From Nocardia sp. (GTDB lineage Bacteria; Actinomycetota; Actinomycetes; Mycobacteriales; Mycobacteriaceae): a DNA stretch of 64,000 nt. The stretch covers positions 1-64,000 of the forward strand of contig JACIXH010000002.1 in the NCBI GenBank assembly GCA_014360565.1, written 5' to 3'. The notes beneath the pieces are model-generated. The model saw nothing but the letters and a program-made list of their open reading frames with translations. It made no database searches and had not been told where the DNA came from. Shown in pieces: positions 8,443 through 16,810 of the stretch (its first letter is position 1; every line of letters begins with the position of its first letter). The position numbers and the translations under genes are program-made.

Positions 8443-8875
8443 CATACACCCACACCTACATGCCCCGCTGTCTGTCTGTGCACCGACCTGCTCGACCGCG
8501 TCGCCGAACGCGGCCTCTGGCCCGACGCCAAACGCCGCTGGTGCACTTCGGATTTCAAGCGCGGCCCCCTGCGCACCGTGCTCACCCGGCTTGTCGGCGA
8601 TCTCCGCGACGGCGGCCTGGTCGAGCGGCCCGTACGCGTGCTGTCGGTCATGGGCATGCGCGCGCAGGAATCACCCGCCCGCCGCCGACTCGGCCCCTTC
8701 AGCCACGACGGCACTGATCCGCGCCGCGCAACTGCGCCCCGAGCTCGCTGCCGACTACGCCGCGGTCGAAGCCCGCATCGGGCACCGCTTCCGCCAAGAC
8801 CTGCCGATGGCCGACATCATCGCTACCGCCGAAACCACCGCTCCCACAACAGCAATCGCGAGCTGGACGGCCTGA
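8443..8875 (+). pseudogene. relic of a PAPS-reductase-family (phage type) gene
   Basis: Immediately after the NUDIX stop, one frame reads LLDRVAERGLWPDAKRRWCTSDFKRGPLRTVL and MGMRAQESPARRRLGPF, characteristic of phage and actinobacterial PAPS-reductase/sulfotransferase-like proteins. It then breaks, and another frame gives ALIRAAQLRPELAADYAAVEARIGHRFRQDL, the C-terminal part of the same family. The N-terminus with the PP-loop and the middle segment with the cysteine motif are missing. It is therefore a deletion remnant and not a functional enzyme. Confidence 0.7.
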
Positions 8876-9100
8876 CCGAACGGAGACGACCGTGACGATC
8901 TACCTCCGACCCGTACGGAAAGACGGACTGACCAGGACTCATGACACGTCCCCCGCGAATCTGATCCCGGCTCATCGTCGGGTCGCGTGCGAAGGCACTG
9001 CCCTTCGTTCTTTCCCAGCGTTGAATGTCGGTGGCTCCGAGGAGACTTCGTGTCGCAACGCCGAAACAGCTGCACCTCACTGCAACGAACGGAGGAAGTC

Positions 9101-10489
9101 GTGACCGGCATCGTGTCTATCGACATCGAGCCAGGTGGTCCCGCGACACCGGTGGGATACCTCGGCATATGCGAAATCGGCCCCGACTGCACCGTGGGCT
9201 CCCCAGCGCTGATCCGGTTCCGCACTCCGCTCTACCAAGGATCCTGGGAAGAATGGACCACATCCTGCGAAGAAGACCTCCAAGCAGTCCACTCCATGCG
9301 GTCCGAGACCGAAGTCGAGCAGCTTCGAGGCCGGTGGGACATCAGCTCCGAGATCGAACATCACAACCGGCTGTTCGGATTCTCCCCCCTGCCCGACCCC
9401 TTCGATCAGGCTGAGTTCCGGCGCCCGGAACCTGAACCATTCCGGCAGGTCTGGGCAGAACTCGGTCCCCGGCTCACCGGGAAGACCCTCACCGCCTACA
9501 ACGCCGGCTACGACAAGGCCGTGCTCAAGCTCCTGCTACATCTCACTGACCCCAACCTCCCGACCACCAACCACAGGTGGATAGACGGCCTTGCCGTGGC
9601 CCGCCACTACAAGTACTGGGAAGGCCGCTACGGCTCTCCGACAGAAATGCTGAGACGAGAGCTGTTCGAAAAGGACAAATACAGTGAGAGTGACATCGAA
9701 TACTACGATCTAGGTTTCGAGGACGAGTACCTCGAAAAGTGTCGTCAACAGCAACTCGCGCAAGAGGCGTTCGGAACAGTCATCGAATACCAGGGTGGAC
9801 GACTTCAAGACGTTGCCATTCGGCTGGACCTGTTCACCAGCGATCAAGCACGACTACGTGCACTCGCACATCGCGAATGGGGCATCGGGAACAAGGCACT
9901 ACTGCACGACGCCGCCGATGACGCCTGGGCTAACGCAGAAATCATTGCCACAGCGCTGCGCACCGAAGGACTCCCGGTATCGGCCGAAGGACTCACCGTA
10001 TTCGATGCCCTCCTCGTCGACCCCGACCCCAGTGACTATCCGGCGCACCAATCTCACCTGGCAGAAATCGAGCCGATCGAACCCGTCTGTGCACAGTTCC
10101 TGACCAACCGCGCACAAGCACAGATTGATCGCTGTATCCGCCGGATCTGTGGAATTCAACTCAGCCCTGAGCAATGGACCGAGGTCTACACGGTATGGGA
10201 GGCCGCTGCCCGCTGGCGCGTACGGCTTGCCGGCGTCAGCGAATCGGAACAAGGTGCCGCATTAGCGGACGAAGCCAATCACTTGATCCAGGCGTCGCAC
10301 TCCGTGCTCCGGGCACATCAACGCGGAAGAGTTTACGCAAATGCCCTGTCGAACTGGCTGGAAGCGAACCGAAAGCAGCTCACCTTCCAGGGGCACACCG
10401 CCGAGCAGATCGAAGTCGAGATCAACCGACTCTGCGACGAGGAAGAACACAGTCGTGTCGAGCGACGGCGCCGAACGCACAAACGCTAA
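9101..10489 (+). CDS. DEDDh-type 3'-5' exonuclease-like protein
   Basis: 462 aa. The first strand IVSIDIEPGG carries the DxE motif, YNAGYDKAVL gives the second-motif aspartate, and LLHDAADDAWANAEII matches the HxAxxDA signature of DnaQ-like exonucleases. An insertion of about 100 residues sits between motifs. The last 150 residues (CRRICGIQLSPEQWTEV onward) are helical and unassigned. GTG at 9101 follows GGAGGA at four bases and puts the first motif at the N-terminus as expected; the track start at 8987 adds a non-coding-looking stretch. A role in nucleic-acid processing is likely; partners unknown. Confidence 0.75.
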   Translation: MTGIVSIDIEPGGPATPVGYLGICEIGPDCTVGSPALIRFRTPLYQGSWEEWTTSCEEDLQAVHSMRSETEVEQLRGRWDISSEIEHHNRLFGFSPLPDPFDQAEFRRPEPEPFRQVWAELGPRLTGKTLTAYNAGYDKAVLKLLLHLTDPNLPTTNHRWIDGLAVARHYKYWEGRYGSPTEMLRRELFEKDKYSESDIEYYDLGFEDEYLEKCRQQQLAQEAFGTVIEYQGGRLQDVAIRLDLFTSDQARLRALAHREWGIGNKALLHDAADDAWANAEIIATALRTEGLPVSAEGLTVFDALLVDPDPSDYPAHQSHLAEIEPIEPVCAQFLTNRAQAQIDRCIRRICGIQLSPEQWTEVYTVWEAAARWRVRLAGVSESEQGAALADEANHLIQASHSVLRAHQRGRVYANALSNWLEANRKQLTFQGHTAEQIEVEINRLCDEEEHSRVERRRRTHKR

Positions 10490-10506
10490 TCCACAACCCA
10501 CCGAAC

Positions 10507-10745
10507 TTACTGCCCCACCGTACGGACGACCAGATTGAACGGCACCGAGTGGTCGATATCGACGTCGACGAGCGCCACCCCTCGTGGGCGGCGAGCGCGC
10601 GAGCGTAGTTGCGCCACAGCGCGGTCCGCAGCGCCACGACCCGATCGAAGTGAGCCAGCTGGACCCGGCCGACAGCGGCGTGGACGGCTGACAGGTGATA
10701 GGGCAGGCCGGATCCGTCGACGCGGTAATCGAGGAATGCTGCGCC
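10507..10745 (-). pseudogene. relic of a DegT/DnrJ/EryC1-type sugar aminotransferase
   Basis: Read on the minus strand, one frame gives FLDYRVDGSGLPYHLSAVHAAVGRVQLAHFDR and VVALRTALWRNYARALAAHEG, which resembles the C-terminal region of PLP-dependent NDP-sugar aminotransferases. After a frameshift it continues VALVDVDIDHSVPFNLVVRT, also fitting. No N-terminal part with the PLP lysine remains. It is an old fragment and suggests that an amino-sugar pathway once lay here. Confidence 0.55.
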
Positions 10746-10747
10746 GA

Positions 10748-10885
10748 ATGCCGGGCACGGCTCGGGCCGACGCGGTCAGCCCCGCCGCTCACTCTATCCC
10801 CCACACGCGCCGAACACCGTCGACGCCAGCGTGTTCGGGGTCGCGGTCAGCGCCCACCGGCTCGGCGATAGCGTGACCGGCATGA
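10748..10885 (+). repeat. dispersed repeat, copy A, with promoter-like end
   Basis: Shares about 50 nearly identical bases (GGGCCGACGCGGTCAGCCCC and flanks) with 16431-16480. Both copies end with a matching GGCGATAG(C/G)GTGACCGGC(A/G)TG segment. That segment has a -10-like TAGCGT (10869-10874) seven bases before an ATG. Confidence 0.6.
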
Positions 10886-10912
10886 TGCGCGGCGGCGATC
10901 ATGGTGCGGGCC

Positions 10913-10918
10913 TAGACT
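10913..10918 (+). promoter_or_regulatory. -10-like TAGACT upstream of the 10947 gene
   Basis: TAGACT lies about 28 bases before the ATG at 10947, followed by a GAGGAAGG ribosome-binding site; a short-leader transcript is likely. No convincing -35 element. Confidence 0.35.
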
Positions 10919-10946
10919 CCATTGCCGAAGAGGAAGGCGGTTTGGC

Positions 10947-11813
10947 ATGCAGCTGTTCGAGCGGCTCAACCAACGCGACATCCGTGTGGAGTCAACTGTG
11001 CCGACCACCGCACCGCTGACGTTTCGTGACTTCCGCCGCGCGGCCCGCGACAGCGTCCGGGTGGCGGCACACGACTGCGCCGCATGGATGGCAGGCGACC
11101 TCGACCAGTGGGCCTCCGAGGCCGACCACAATCCCTTGGACCTTGTCGGTCCGCTACGGCCTCCGTTTGACTCGATGTGGATCGAGTGGTCGTTCCCAGA
11201 CTGGTCTGCCACGGACGGTACGTGTTTCGCGGCCTGGGTCACCGCTGACGAACCGCATGCCAACGCTCCTGCTGGGGCCGTGCAGGAGCTGACCATCGTC
11301 GTGCTCCGCGCCAAGAAGACTGTTGCCCAGTACACCCCGGTGTGGACGTTCATCTCAGTCGACGAGCACGGCAGAGCGCTGAGTGTCGCCAACAACGTCG
11401 ACCCGAATAGCCGCCTAGCCGGCCAAGCACGGTCGTGGGCGTTGCCTGCGTGCGCGGCGATCGGATTCATGAACTGCCGAAACATTCAGGTCACCGAGAT
11501 CGCACCCGGCCCCCGGCGGGCGCGTTCATCGAACTCTGCGCGGGGCACCGCCAAAAAGCCCAATCAGCTCTCCCACCACGTCATCCAGTTGCCCAGCACA
11601 AGCCAACCTCGCAACCTCACCCAGGCCCGCGAATCTGCTGGCGCTGCGATTCCGCTCCATGTCGTCCGGGGCCACTTCAAGACGTTCACAACCGAAGCCC
11701 CGCTCCTCGGCAAACATGTCGGTACCTATTGGTGGCACCCGACGATCCGCGGGCTGCGCGATCACGGCGCAACGGAAACCAGTTATCGGGTCGGGCCCTC
11801 CCTCACTGGATAA
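10947..11813 (+). CDS. hypothetical protein of mobile-element type
   Basis: 288 aa; no named family. The last third contains VRGHFKTFTTEAPLLGKHVGTYWWHPTIRG, a segment I associate with uncharacterised phage and mobile-element proteins of actinobacteria. The middle (EWSFPDWSATDGTCFAAWVTAD, QYTPVWTFISVDEHGRAL) looks beta-rich. ATG at 10947 follows GAGGAAGG. It stands alone on the plus strand, downstream of the repeat with a promoter-like end. Confidence 0.7.
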   Translation: MQLFERLNQRDIRVESTVPTTAPLTFRDFRRAARDSVRVAAHDCAAWMAGDLDQWASEADHNPLDLVGPLRPPFDSMWIEWSFPDWSATDGTCFAAWVTADEPHANAPAGAVQELTIVVLRAKKTVAQYTPVWTFISVDEHGRALSVANNVDPNSRLAGQARSWALPACAAIGFMNCRNIQVTEIAPGPRRARSSNSARGTAKKPNQLSHHVIQLPSTSQPRNLTQARESAGAAIPLHVVRGHFKTFTTEAPLLGKHVGTYWWHPTIRGLRDHGATETSYRVGPSLTG

Positions 11814-12021
11814 TCGATGTGTGACCCGTCGCGGTTCCCGGCGGTGCTGCCGATCCTCTGCGGTACTGCCCTCGCGCGCGGCGCGAATCCGCGCCACCCC
11901 TACTGCGGGCCAGCCTGCCCGGCGCCCGTGCACGCCCGCAAACGCATCTACGGCCAACTGATGGTCGATGGTCGCACCCTGGTCACCGGTGTTTCTGCTG
12001 AGTTCGTAGCAGCTTTGTCGG

Positions 12022-12036
12022 TAGGTTAGCCGACCA
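12022..12036 (+). promoter_or_regulatory. leaderless-type promoter for the 12036 gene
   Basis: TAGGTT (12022-12027) lies eight bases before the ATG at 12036, with no ribosome-binding site, as expected for a leaderless mRNA. Confidence 0.4.
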
Positions 12037-12701
12037 TGAATCCCGCCGAAGTGTTCGACGCCGACGCCCAACACACGATCGCCTGGGTGAACTCCCACGC
12101 CGACCAGCTCCGGCAGCTCCCGAATCTTCCCGTCCCTATCCGGTTCGCCCACGCGATGAACGCCTTCACCGCGATCGGCGTGGGAGCGTCCCTGCTCTAC
12201 CGGACAACCGAGGACGAGGCCGAGGAACGCCAGCACTGGCACGTCGTCGAAATCGGCGACGACGCACCCGATCACCTCGACAACGGTGTCGGACCAACGG
12301 TCGCCCGCCGCTACTGCTACGCCGAAGATCAGACGCTGCCGCCCGGACTGTCCATGCCTGACGGCCTCACCCCGGCGGCGCGAACCCAGCTTCGACGAGC
12401 GGCGCGAGACACCGCCTCCGCGCTGAAAGATCTGCTGCACGCCATCTCAGCTGACGGCTCCGTGCCTCCTGGCCTGCGCCAGATCGCCACGGACACCGTC
12501 CACGCCGCGGACCTGGTCTCAGCGTTGTATGACGACGATCCCCGCAAAGCGCGGCTCGTCTGCGAAACCCTGCCCGCAGCACAAGAAGCGCGGCACGACC
12601 AGCTCGAACAGTACTTCGATGCACTCACCTTCGGCGGCGTCTACGAACCAACCGAGGAACGAATCATGGCATTGGCCAAGGAGTCCGGCTTTCCGCGCTG
12701 A
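12036..12701 (+). CDS. hypothetical protein
   Basis: 221 aa, acidic, mostly helical in its second half; no recognised domain, signal or membrane segment. It begins MNPAEVFDADAQHTIAWVNSHADQL. The upstream 220 bases hold no convincing gene. The start is supported by the leaderless-type promoter. It converges with the TopoVI-A-like gene, with about 50 bases between their ends. Confidence 0.65.
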   Translation: MNPAEVFDADAQHTIAWVNSHADQLRQLPNLPVPIRFAHAMNAFTAIGVGASLLYRTTEDEAEERQHWHVVEIGDDAPDHLDNGVGPTVARRYCYAEDQTLPPGLSMPDGLTPAARTQLRRAARDTASALKDLLHAISADGSVPPGLRQIATDTVHAADLVSALYDDDPRKARLVCETLPAAQEARHDQLEQYFDALTFGGVYEPTEERIMALAKESGFPR

Positions 12702-12748
12702 ACCCGGACCCTCCATGAATTAATCGTCGCGGTCGCAGACGGATTCGG

Positions 12749-13621
12749 TCACCTGAGCTCATGGCGGATGCGGTCGCGTTCGATGCGTTCCCGGCCCAAG
12801 ACCTGCCGACCGATCTCGGGGTCACGGTGGGCGTGGATCCGGGCGTGCACGATCGCGGCCAGGACATCCGGCGCCAAGGCCTCGGCCTGGGTGGTGGTCC
12901 CGGTGAAGGACCGGTGGTCGCTGGCCTTGGCCGGCGCGGTCGGCAGCCGGTAGGTGCGGACCTGTTCCTCGGTGACCGCGACCCGCTCGAACTCCACCAC
13001 CGCACCCTCGGACGCGGCGAACGCGCGCACGTCCTCGGCCAGCGCGGTGAACATGTGCTCCCCGCTGGGATCACGGTCACCGACGTGCAGAACCCGGGTG
13101 GGCACAGTGCGGGTTCCCGCGCGGACCGCGGCGTCGTGTTTGCCGGTCAAGCCGTCGAACCCGCCACCGGAAAAGCAGCCGATCCCGTAGCCCGCGCCGA
13201 TGCGAGCCAACTGCGGCACCATCCCCGCGGTCTCGCACCACAACTCGAGGACGACCGGCTGTCCGGCCTGGCGGTCGAGGCGGTAGGTCGCCGCGGCCGC
13301 GTCGACCTGGTCCCAGAAGTCGCCGGGCCCTGTGTAGGCGGTCGGGGCCGCGACCGCGATCTGGGTGTCGTCCCGGATCACCGTCCATGCGATCCGGCCC
13401 GCGCGTCGCGCCATGGCCAGGTACTCGCACAACCGCTTATAGTCCTGCTCGGTCTTGTCCACGACACCGTCGCCGAGCAGCACGTAGAACAGTTGCCGCA
13501 CCGACAGCGGCAGGTGATCGCGGTAGCGGTCCACGACATCGTCGACCGCGCCGAGCACCCGCAGGGTTTCTCGGTGGGGCCGCCAACCCGGTTGGGGTCC
13601 CCGAGGTCGTTTGTTCGGCAT
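12749..13621 (-). CDS. topoisomerase VI-A/Spo11-like Toprim protein
   Basis: 290 aa. The N-terminal half has SVRQLFYVLLGDG (about residue 40), like the winged-helix segment that holds the catalytic tyrosine in TopoVI-A and Spo11. The C-terminal half has VLHVGDRDPSGEHMFTALAEDV, like the Toprim GDxDPxG metal site. Similar free-standing proteins occur in actinobacterial mobile elements. There is no TopoVI-B ATPase beside it. It may nick, cleave or process DNA, or be a regulatory relative. ATG at 13621; a 16-bp perfect palindrome lies about 115 bases upstream. Confidence 0.7.
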   Translation of the reverse strand: MPNKRPRGPQPGWRPHRETLRVLGAVDDVVDRYRDHLPLSVRQLFYVLLGDGVVDKTEQDYKRLCEYLAMARRAGRIAWTVIRDDTQIAVAAPTAYTGPGDFWDQVDAAAATYRLDRQAGQPVVLELWCETAGMVPQLARIGAGYGIGCFSGGGFDGLTGKHDAAVRAGTRTVPTRVLHVGDRDPSGEHMFTALAEDVRAFAASEGAVVEFERVAVTEEQVRTYRLPTAPAKASDHRSFTGTTTQAEALAPDVLAAIVHARIHAHRDPEIGRQVLGRERIERDRIRHELR

Positions 13622-13736
13622 CTCGCACCGCCACTGATCGGGTTCTCTGCTTCCAGAGTCCGCCTGGTCGTCCTAACGCTCAAGGCCCGGAACCGCGCCC
13701 AACCAGCGCTAAGACCAAGACCAGGATCAGGATCGT

Positions 13737-13752
13737 GTTTACCGCGGTAAAC
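13737..13752. promoter_or_regulatory. 16-bp perfect palindrome
   Basis: GTTTACCGCGGTAAAC, perfectly symmetrical, in the gap between the TopoVI-A-like gene (minus, starts 13621) and the end of parE. A candidate operator for the TopoVI-A-like gene. No -10 element was assigned with confidence. Confidence 0.45.
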
Positions 13753-13813
13753 GCCAGGAAGGTCGCCGAGCATGCGCCGTCCGGCACGCCGACCGGGCAC
13801 GGTCTTGGTTCGG

Positions 13814-14107
13814 TTACAGGTGTCGGTCGATGTCCATGCGTTGGTGCAGAATGCGCACGACGTCGACGATCCCTTCGGCGGTGAGCCGGTAATAGACGGT
13901 GTGCGAGCCGGCGGGGAGTTTGCGGTATCCGGCCCGGATCTCATCGCACGGCTGACCGATACGGGGGTTCGCCGCGGCGCGCTCGATGACGTGTTGGAGC
14001 TCGCGCACGTAGGTCTCGGCCTGATCGGCGTCCCAACGCTCACAGGTGAATTCCCAGATCGCCGCGACATCTTGCTGGGCGGCCGGGGAGAGAAGATACT
14101 CGGTCAC
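13814..14107 (-). CDS. parE: ParE/RelE-superfamily toxin
   Basis: 97 aa. Matches ParE-like toxins: begins MTEYLLSPAAQQDVAAIWEFTCERWDADQAETYVREL, then IERAAANPRIGQPCDEIRAGYRKLPAGSHTVYYRL and IVDVVRILHQRMD. Family members inhibit DNA gyrase (ParE) or cleave mRNA (RelE); the sequence is nearer ParE. It starts within the last four bases of the parD gene (translational coupling), the usual antitoxin-first order. Confidence 0.92.
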   Translation of the reverse strand: MTEYLLSPAAQQDVAAIWEFTCERWDADQAETYVRELQHVIERAAANPRIGQPCDEIRAGYRKLPAGSHTVYYRLTAEGIVDVVRILHQRMDIDRHL

Positions 14108-14355
14108 CGGTGCCCAGAGGCGTCGGCGCGTTTGCTCGCGATGAAGGAATCGAAGTCGAAAGCGGTCGACGGGCCGCTGCTCTCGCCGTCGATGAGCGCG
14201 CCACGCAACGCGGCCAGCTGAGTCTCATGGTTCTCGAGCATCCGCAGCGCGGAACGGACGACGTCACTGGCCGATCCATACCGGCCCGAGGCGACCTCGG
14301 CGGCGATGAACCGACTGTAGTGTTCGTCCAAGCTGAACGAGGTGTTCTTGCCCAT
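14104..14355 (-). CDS. parD: ParD-family antitoxin
   Basis: 83 aa. Starts MGKNTSFSLDEHYSRFIAAEVASGRYGSASDVVRSALRMLE, the ribbon-helix-helix of ParD/CC2985-type antitoxins, and ends with a toxin-binding tail. It neutralises ParE and represses its own promoter. ATG at 14355 gives the canonical N-terminus; an in-frame ATG at 14364 would be leaderless. The 21-bp palindrome just upstream is the likely operator. Confidence 0.9.
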   Translation of the reverse strand: MGKNTSFSLDEHYSRFIAAEVASGRYGSASDVVRSALRMLENHETQLAALRGALIDGESSGPSTAFDFDSFIASKRADASGHR

Positions 14356-14363
14356 GAACTGCA

Positions 14364-14384
14364 TGATACCAATCTTTGGTATCA
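14364..14384. promoter_or_regulatory. ParD operator palindrome
   Basis: TGATACCAA-TCT-TTGGTATCA: perfect 9-base arms around a 3-base centre, ending nine bases before the parD ATG. Position and symmetry fit autoregulation by ParD or the ParDE complex. Confidence 0.7.
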
Positions 14385-14478
14385 CTGTCTGGGGGTGAGG
14401 CAGCAGCCGCACGGCCGGGTTGTCGGGCCGTCAGGTCGACAGATCGGGCAGATGCAACGCGCAGTGCGCGGGTGGGTC

Positions 14479-15033
14479 CTACAGCGTCCCGAACCGCTGG
14501 ACACTGCGAGGATTTCCGTCCGCGTCTAACGGCTCCACGATCGGATCGTCACCATCCCAGGCCACGGCGCACGTGATGTCGGTGCCCCACGCTCGCCAGC
14601 CGTGCATGCCGGAGTCGAAATATCCGGACAGTTCGACGGCCTTGATCAGGCTGGGCAGTCCGTCGTCGGCGGTCTCGAGGATGTCGAGCACCGGGTAGGC
14701 GCCCAGCACCGCGTAGCCAGGACGCACGACATGGGTGAGCCAACGGCGGGTGACGAGGTAGATCAGGTACGGGGTTTCGCCGGTCTCGGCCTTCCAGGTG
14801 AAGATCGAGCTGGCCTCACCGGTGAACGACTCACGGTTAGCGATGACGGTCATCGGTACCGGCGGAACCCGCGATGGATCATGGCCAGGGTTTGCCGTGA
14901 ACGGCTGGATCCGGGCCAGAGAGCGATTTCGCTTCCGCTCGCGCTCGACCTGGCGGGTGAACGCGTTCACGATGAGAGCACTGACATGCTCGCCGATCTC
15001 GCGCCTGGCATCTGCCACTTTCACCGCCACCAA
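14479..15033 (-). CDS. hypothetical protein
   Basis: 184 aa, no recognised family. Begins with a helix (MVAVKVADARREIGEHVSALI); the rest mixes strands and ends GTDITCAVAWDGDDPIVEPLD. TTG start at 15033, five bases after the stop of the upstream gene (15038-16294), so the two are an operon. An alternative GTG lies one codon later. Confidence 0.6.
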   Translation of the reverse strand: MVAVKVADARREIGEHVSALIVNAFTRQVERERKRNRSLARIQPFTANPGHDPSRVPPVPMTVIANRESFTGEASSIFTWKAETGETPYLIYLVTRRWLTHVVRPGYAVLGAYPVLDILETADDGLPSLIKAVELSGYFDSGMHGWRAWGTDITCAVAWDGDDPIVEPLDADGNPRSVQRFGTL

Positions 15034-15037
15034 GTGT

Positions 15038-16294
15038 TCACGATAGCTCGCGCCGTGGAACCGCCGAAACTACAGCGTCGCCTAGATGATTGCGCGGATC
15101 GAGTGCGTCACGGATGGTCGGAATAGCCGCAGTCAACACAAATTCCACGTCGAGATCATCGAGGTCGCAGTCGAGCATGTCGATCCACGGCGCCAATTCG
15201 AATGACTCCATCACATGCCACGGGCCACGATGGGACGGGCGCTGCGCGCTGTGGGTAAGGAAAGCGACCGCGTACGCAATCGCGGCCCGCCACACCCGCT
15301 CCAGGGCAACCGCATCGAGCTCCTCACACTCCTCGCCATATCCGCTCATTTCCTCGGCGCAGTGGGCGCGGGTCAGGGCACGCAGGTGCGGGTGGGCTCG
15401 GTCGATGGCTTCGCAGATCCGGGCCAGGTGTGCTCCGCACCCGAGTTCAGCCAACGCCGCAGGGCGCTGATCGGCTGGGGGCAACCAGATCCACATCGCG
15501 CCGGGATCGCCCCAGCACTCCCGCGGCTCGAACAACGATCCCGACATCCGCCACTGCCTGGTCAGCCACGTATGGAAATCGCGGCCGCCGAGACAACCGA
15601 GTAGGGCTCGCGGGCCGGCCCAACCTGCCTCCACGGCCACACTGACCGAGTCGGCCTGGTCGATCTGGAAGGCGAGTTTGGCCGGATGCGCCCTGAACAA
15701 ATCGCCGTCGAACACACACGCCGGGCATGTCCGCACCGCACTGTCGCCAGGTTCGAACAGGGCCGACGCCGGGTAGCGGTCCCCGCATATCCCGCACTCG
15801 GTCTCGGCACGGGTCTGGGTATGGTCTCGCTGGCGGGCTTGGCCAACCACACGGTCGATCTCGTCGATGATGCCCGCCACGTCACTGCTGTTGACGATGT
15901 GGTGGGCATCGAGTCCCGCCACGCGGCCGAGTTCTTCGTCGTAGTCGGTAACCAGCGGCGCCCAGACCAGGACACGCAGGGGCGTGGTCAAGTCGAACAG
16001 GTCCGGGTCGTCGGGGTGCTCATCGCCGCTCACGTAATCGGGCTCGGTGGCGCGTTCGACAGAGATCGTGGCGGGCCCGGCATACAAGTGAAGCCCCATC
16101 GCTTGGGGGACGGGTTCGATCTGGACGGGCCACCCCGCCGCCCGCAACCCGGCGGCCAACTCCTCGTAGAGGTCGCTCGCCAAACGAACACTGCCTGCTG
16201 AATTGTCGAGGGTGTGGGCCGCGTCGAGGTAGGTTCTGCCGGTCGAGGCGGCGTGTTCGCGAACCGCCTTCTTGCGCCAGTAGTCGCGTGTCAT
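15038..16294 (-). CDS. hypothetical protein with zinc-binding cysteines
   Basis: 418 aa. About residue 165 there is CGICGDRYP followed about 20 residues later by CPACVFDG, a four-cysteine zinc ribbon. Other parts (FQIDQADSVSVAVEAGWAGPRALLG, MWIWLPPADQRP) are not recognised. ATG at 16294 follows AAGGA at eight bases and is preferred to the track start at 16354. It forms a two-gene minus-strand operon with 14479-15033. Confidence 0.65.
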   Translation of the reverse strand: MTRDYWRKKAVREHAASTGRTYLDAAHTLDNSAGSVRLASDLYEELAAGLRAAGWPVQIEPVPQAMGLHLYAGPATISVERATEPDYVSGDEHPDDPDLFDLTTPLRVLVWAPLVTDYDEELGRVAGLDAHHIVNSSDVAGIIDEIDRVVGQARQRDHTQTRAETECGICGDRYPASALFEPGDSAVRTCPACVFDGDLFRAHPAKLAFQIDQADSVSVAVEAGWAGPRALLGCLGGRDFHTWLTRQWRMSGSLFEPRECWGDPGAMWIWLPPADQRPAALAELGCGAHLARICEAIDRAHPHLRALTRAHCAEEMSGYGEECEELDAVALERVWRAAIAYAVAFLTHSAQRPSHRGPWHVMESFELAPWIDMLDCDLDDLDVEFVLTAAIPTIRDALDPRNHLGDAVVSAVPRRELS

Positions 16295-16430
16295 CGCCAA
16301 TGTCCTTGTCCGGCACGTTCTCCCACGCTCGGCGCCAAGTTCGTTATTGGGCACGACGAGTCCAGTTTGTTCCGCGCGATCACAGACCTTGACCGTGAAA
16401 TCTCACCCGGTGACGGCGTGGGCGTCAATG

Positions 16431-16575
16431 TCGGGCACGGCACGGGCCGACGCGGTCAGCCCCGCCGCGCACTCTATCGCAACACACCGGCCACACGCCG
16501 AGCGCGGCGAGCGCGGCGCGTTCGTCGCCGTAGCGGCCAGGGGGTAGCCGCTACGGCGATAGGGTGACCGGCGTG
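16431..16575 (+). repeat. dispersed repeat, copy B, with promoter-like end
   Basis: Partner of 10748-10885. It ends with TAGGGT (16560-16565) seven bases before a GTG at 16573, but the following reading frame closes after about 15 codons. The promoter segment has therefore been copied without a usable gene. Confidence 0.6.
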
Positions 16576-16594
16576 AACGACGGGCGTGGGGAAA

Positions 16595-16810
16595 TCAACA
16601 GGTCCAGCCGGACACGGTGACCACCGTATGTCCGTGGTAGCCACCTTGTAGAAGCGTTTCGAGTTCGGCCACCGAACGCGCGGTGGCCGACCGGGATGAA
16701 ATCCGGTGGGGCGGCTCGGTTGTGGCGCGTACTCTGTCGGCGATGTACAGCCCGACGACCTCTTCGGAGGTCCCAGCTAGGATCGCGCGACGAGCCTTCC
16801 GGCGAAGCAA
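16595..16810 (-). pseudogene. probable remnant, YHGHTVVTV family
   Basis: A 71-aa ORF ending RSVAELETLLQGGYHGHTVVTVSGWTC. Its C-terminus matches the relic at 3464-3628 at protein and DNA level. The N-terminus has only a poor start, and the upstream sequence does not extend it convincingly. Either a short gene or the tail of a lost one; function unknown. Confidence 0.4.

Noticed and set aside
8892-9104. 70-aa ORF (VTIYLRPVRKDG) before the exonuclease gene
   Set aside because: Start has a weak ribosome-binding site, but composition after about 30 residues is not protein-like and it overlaps the next start; not enough support.
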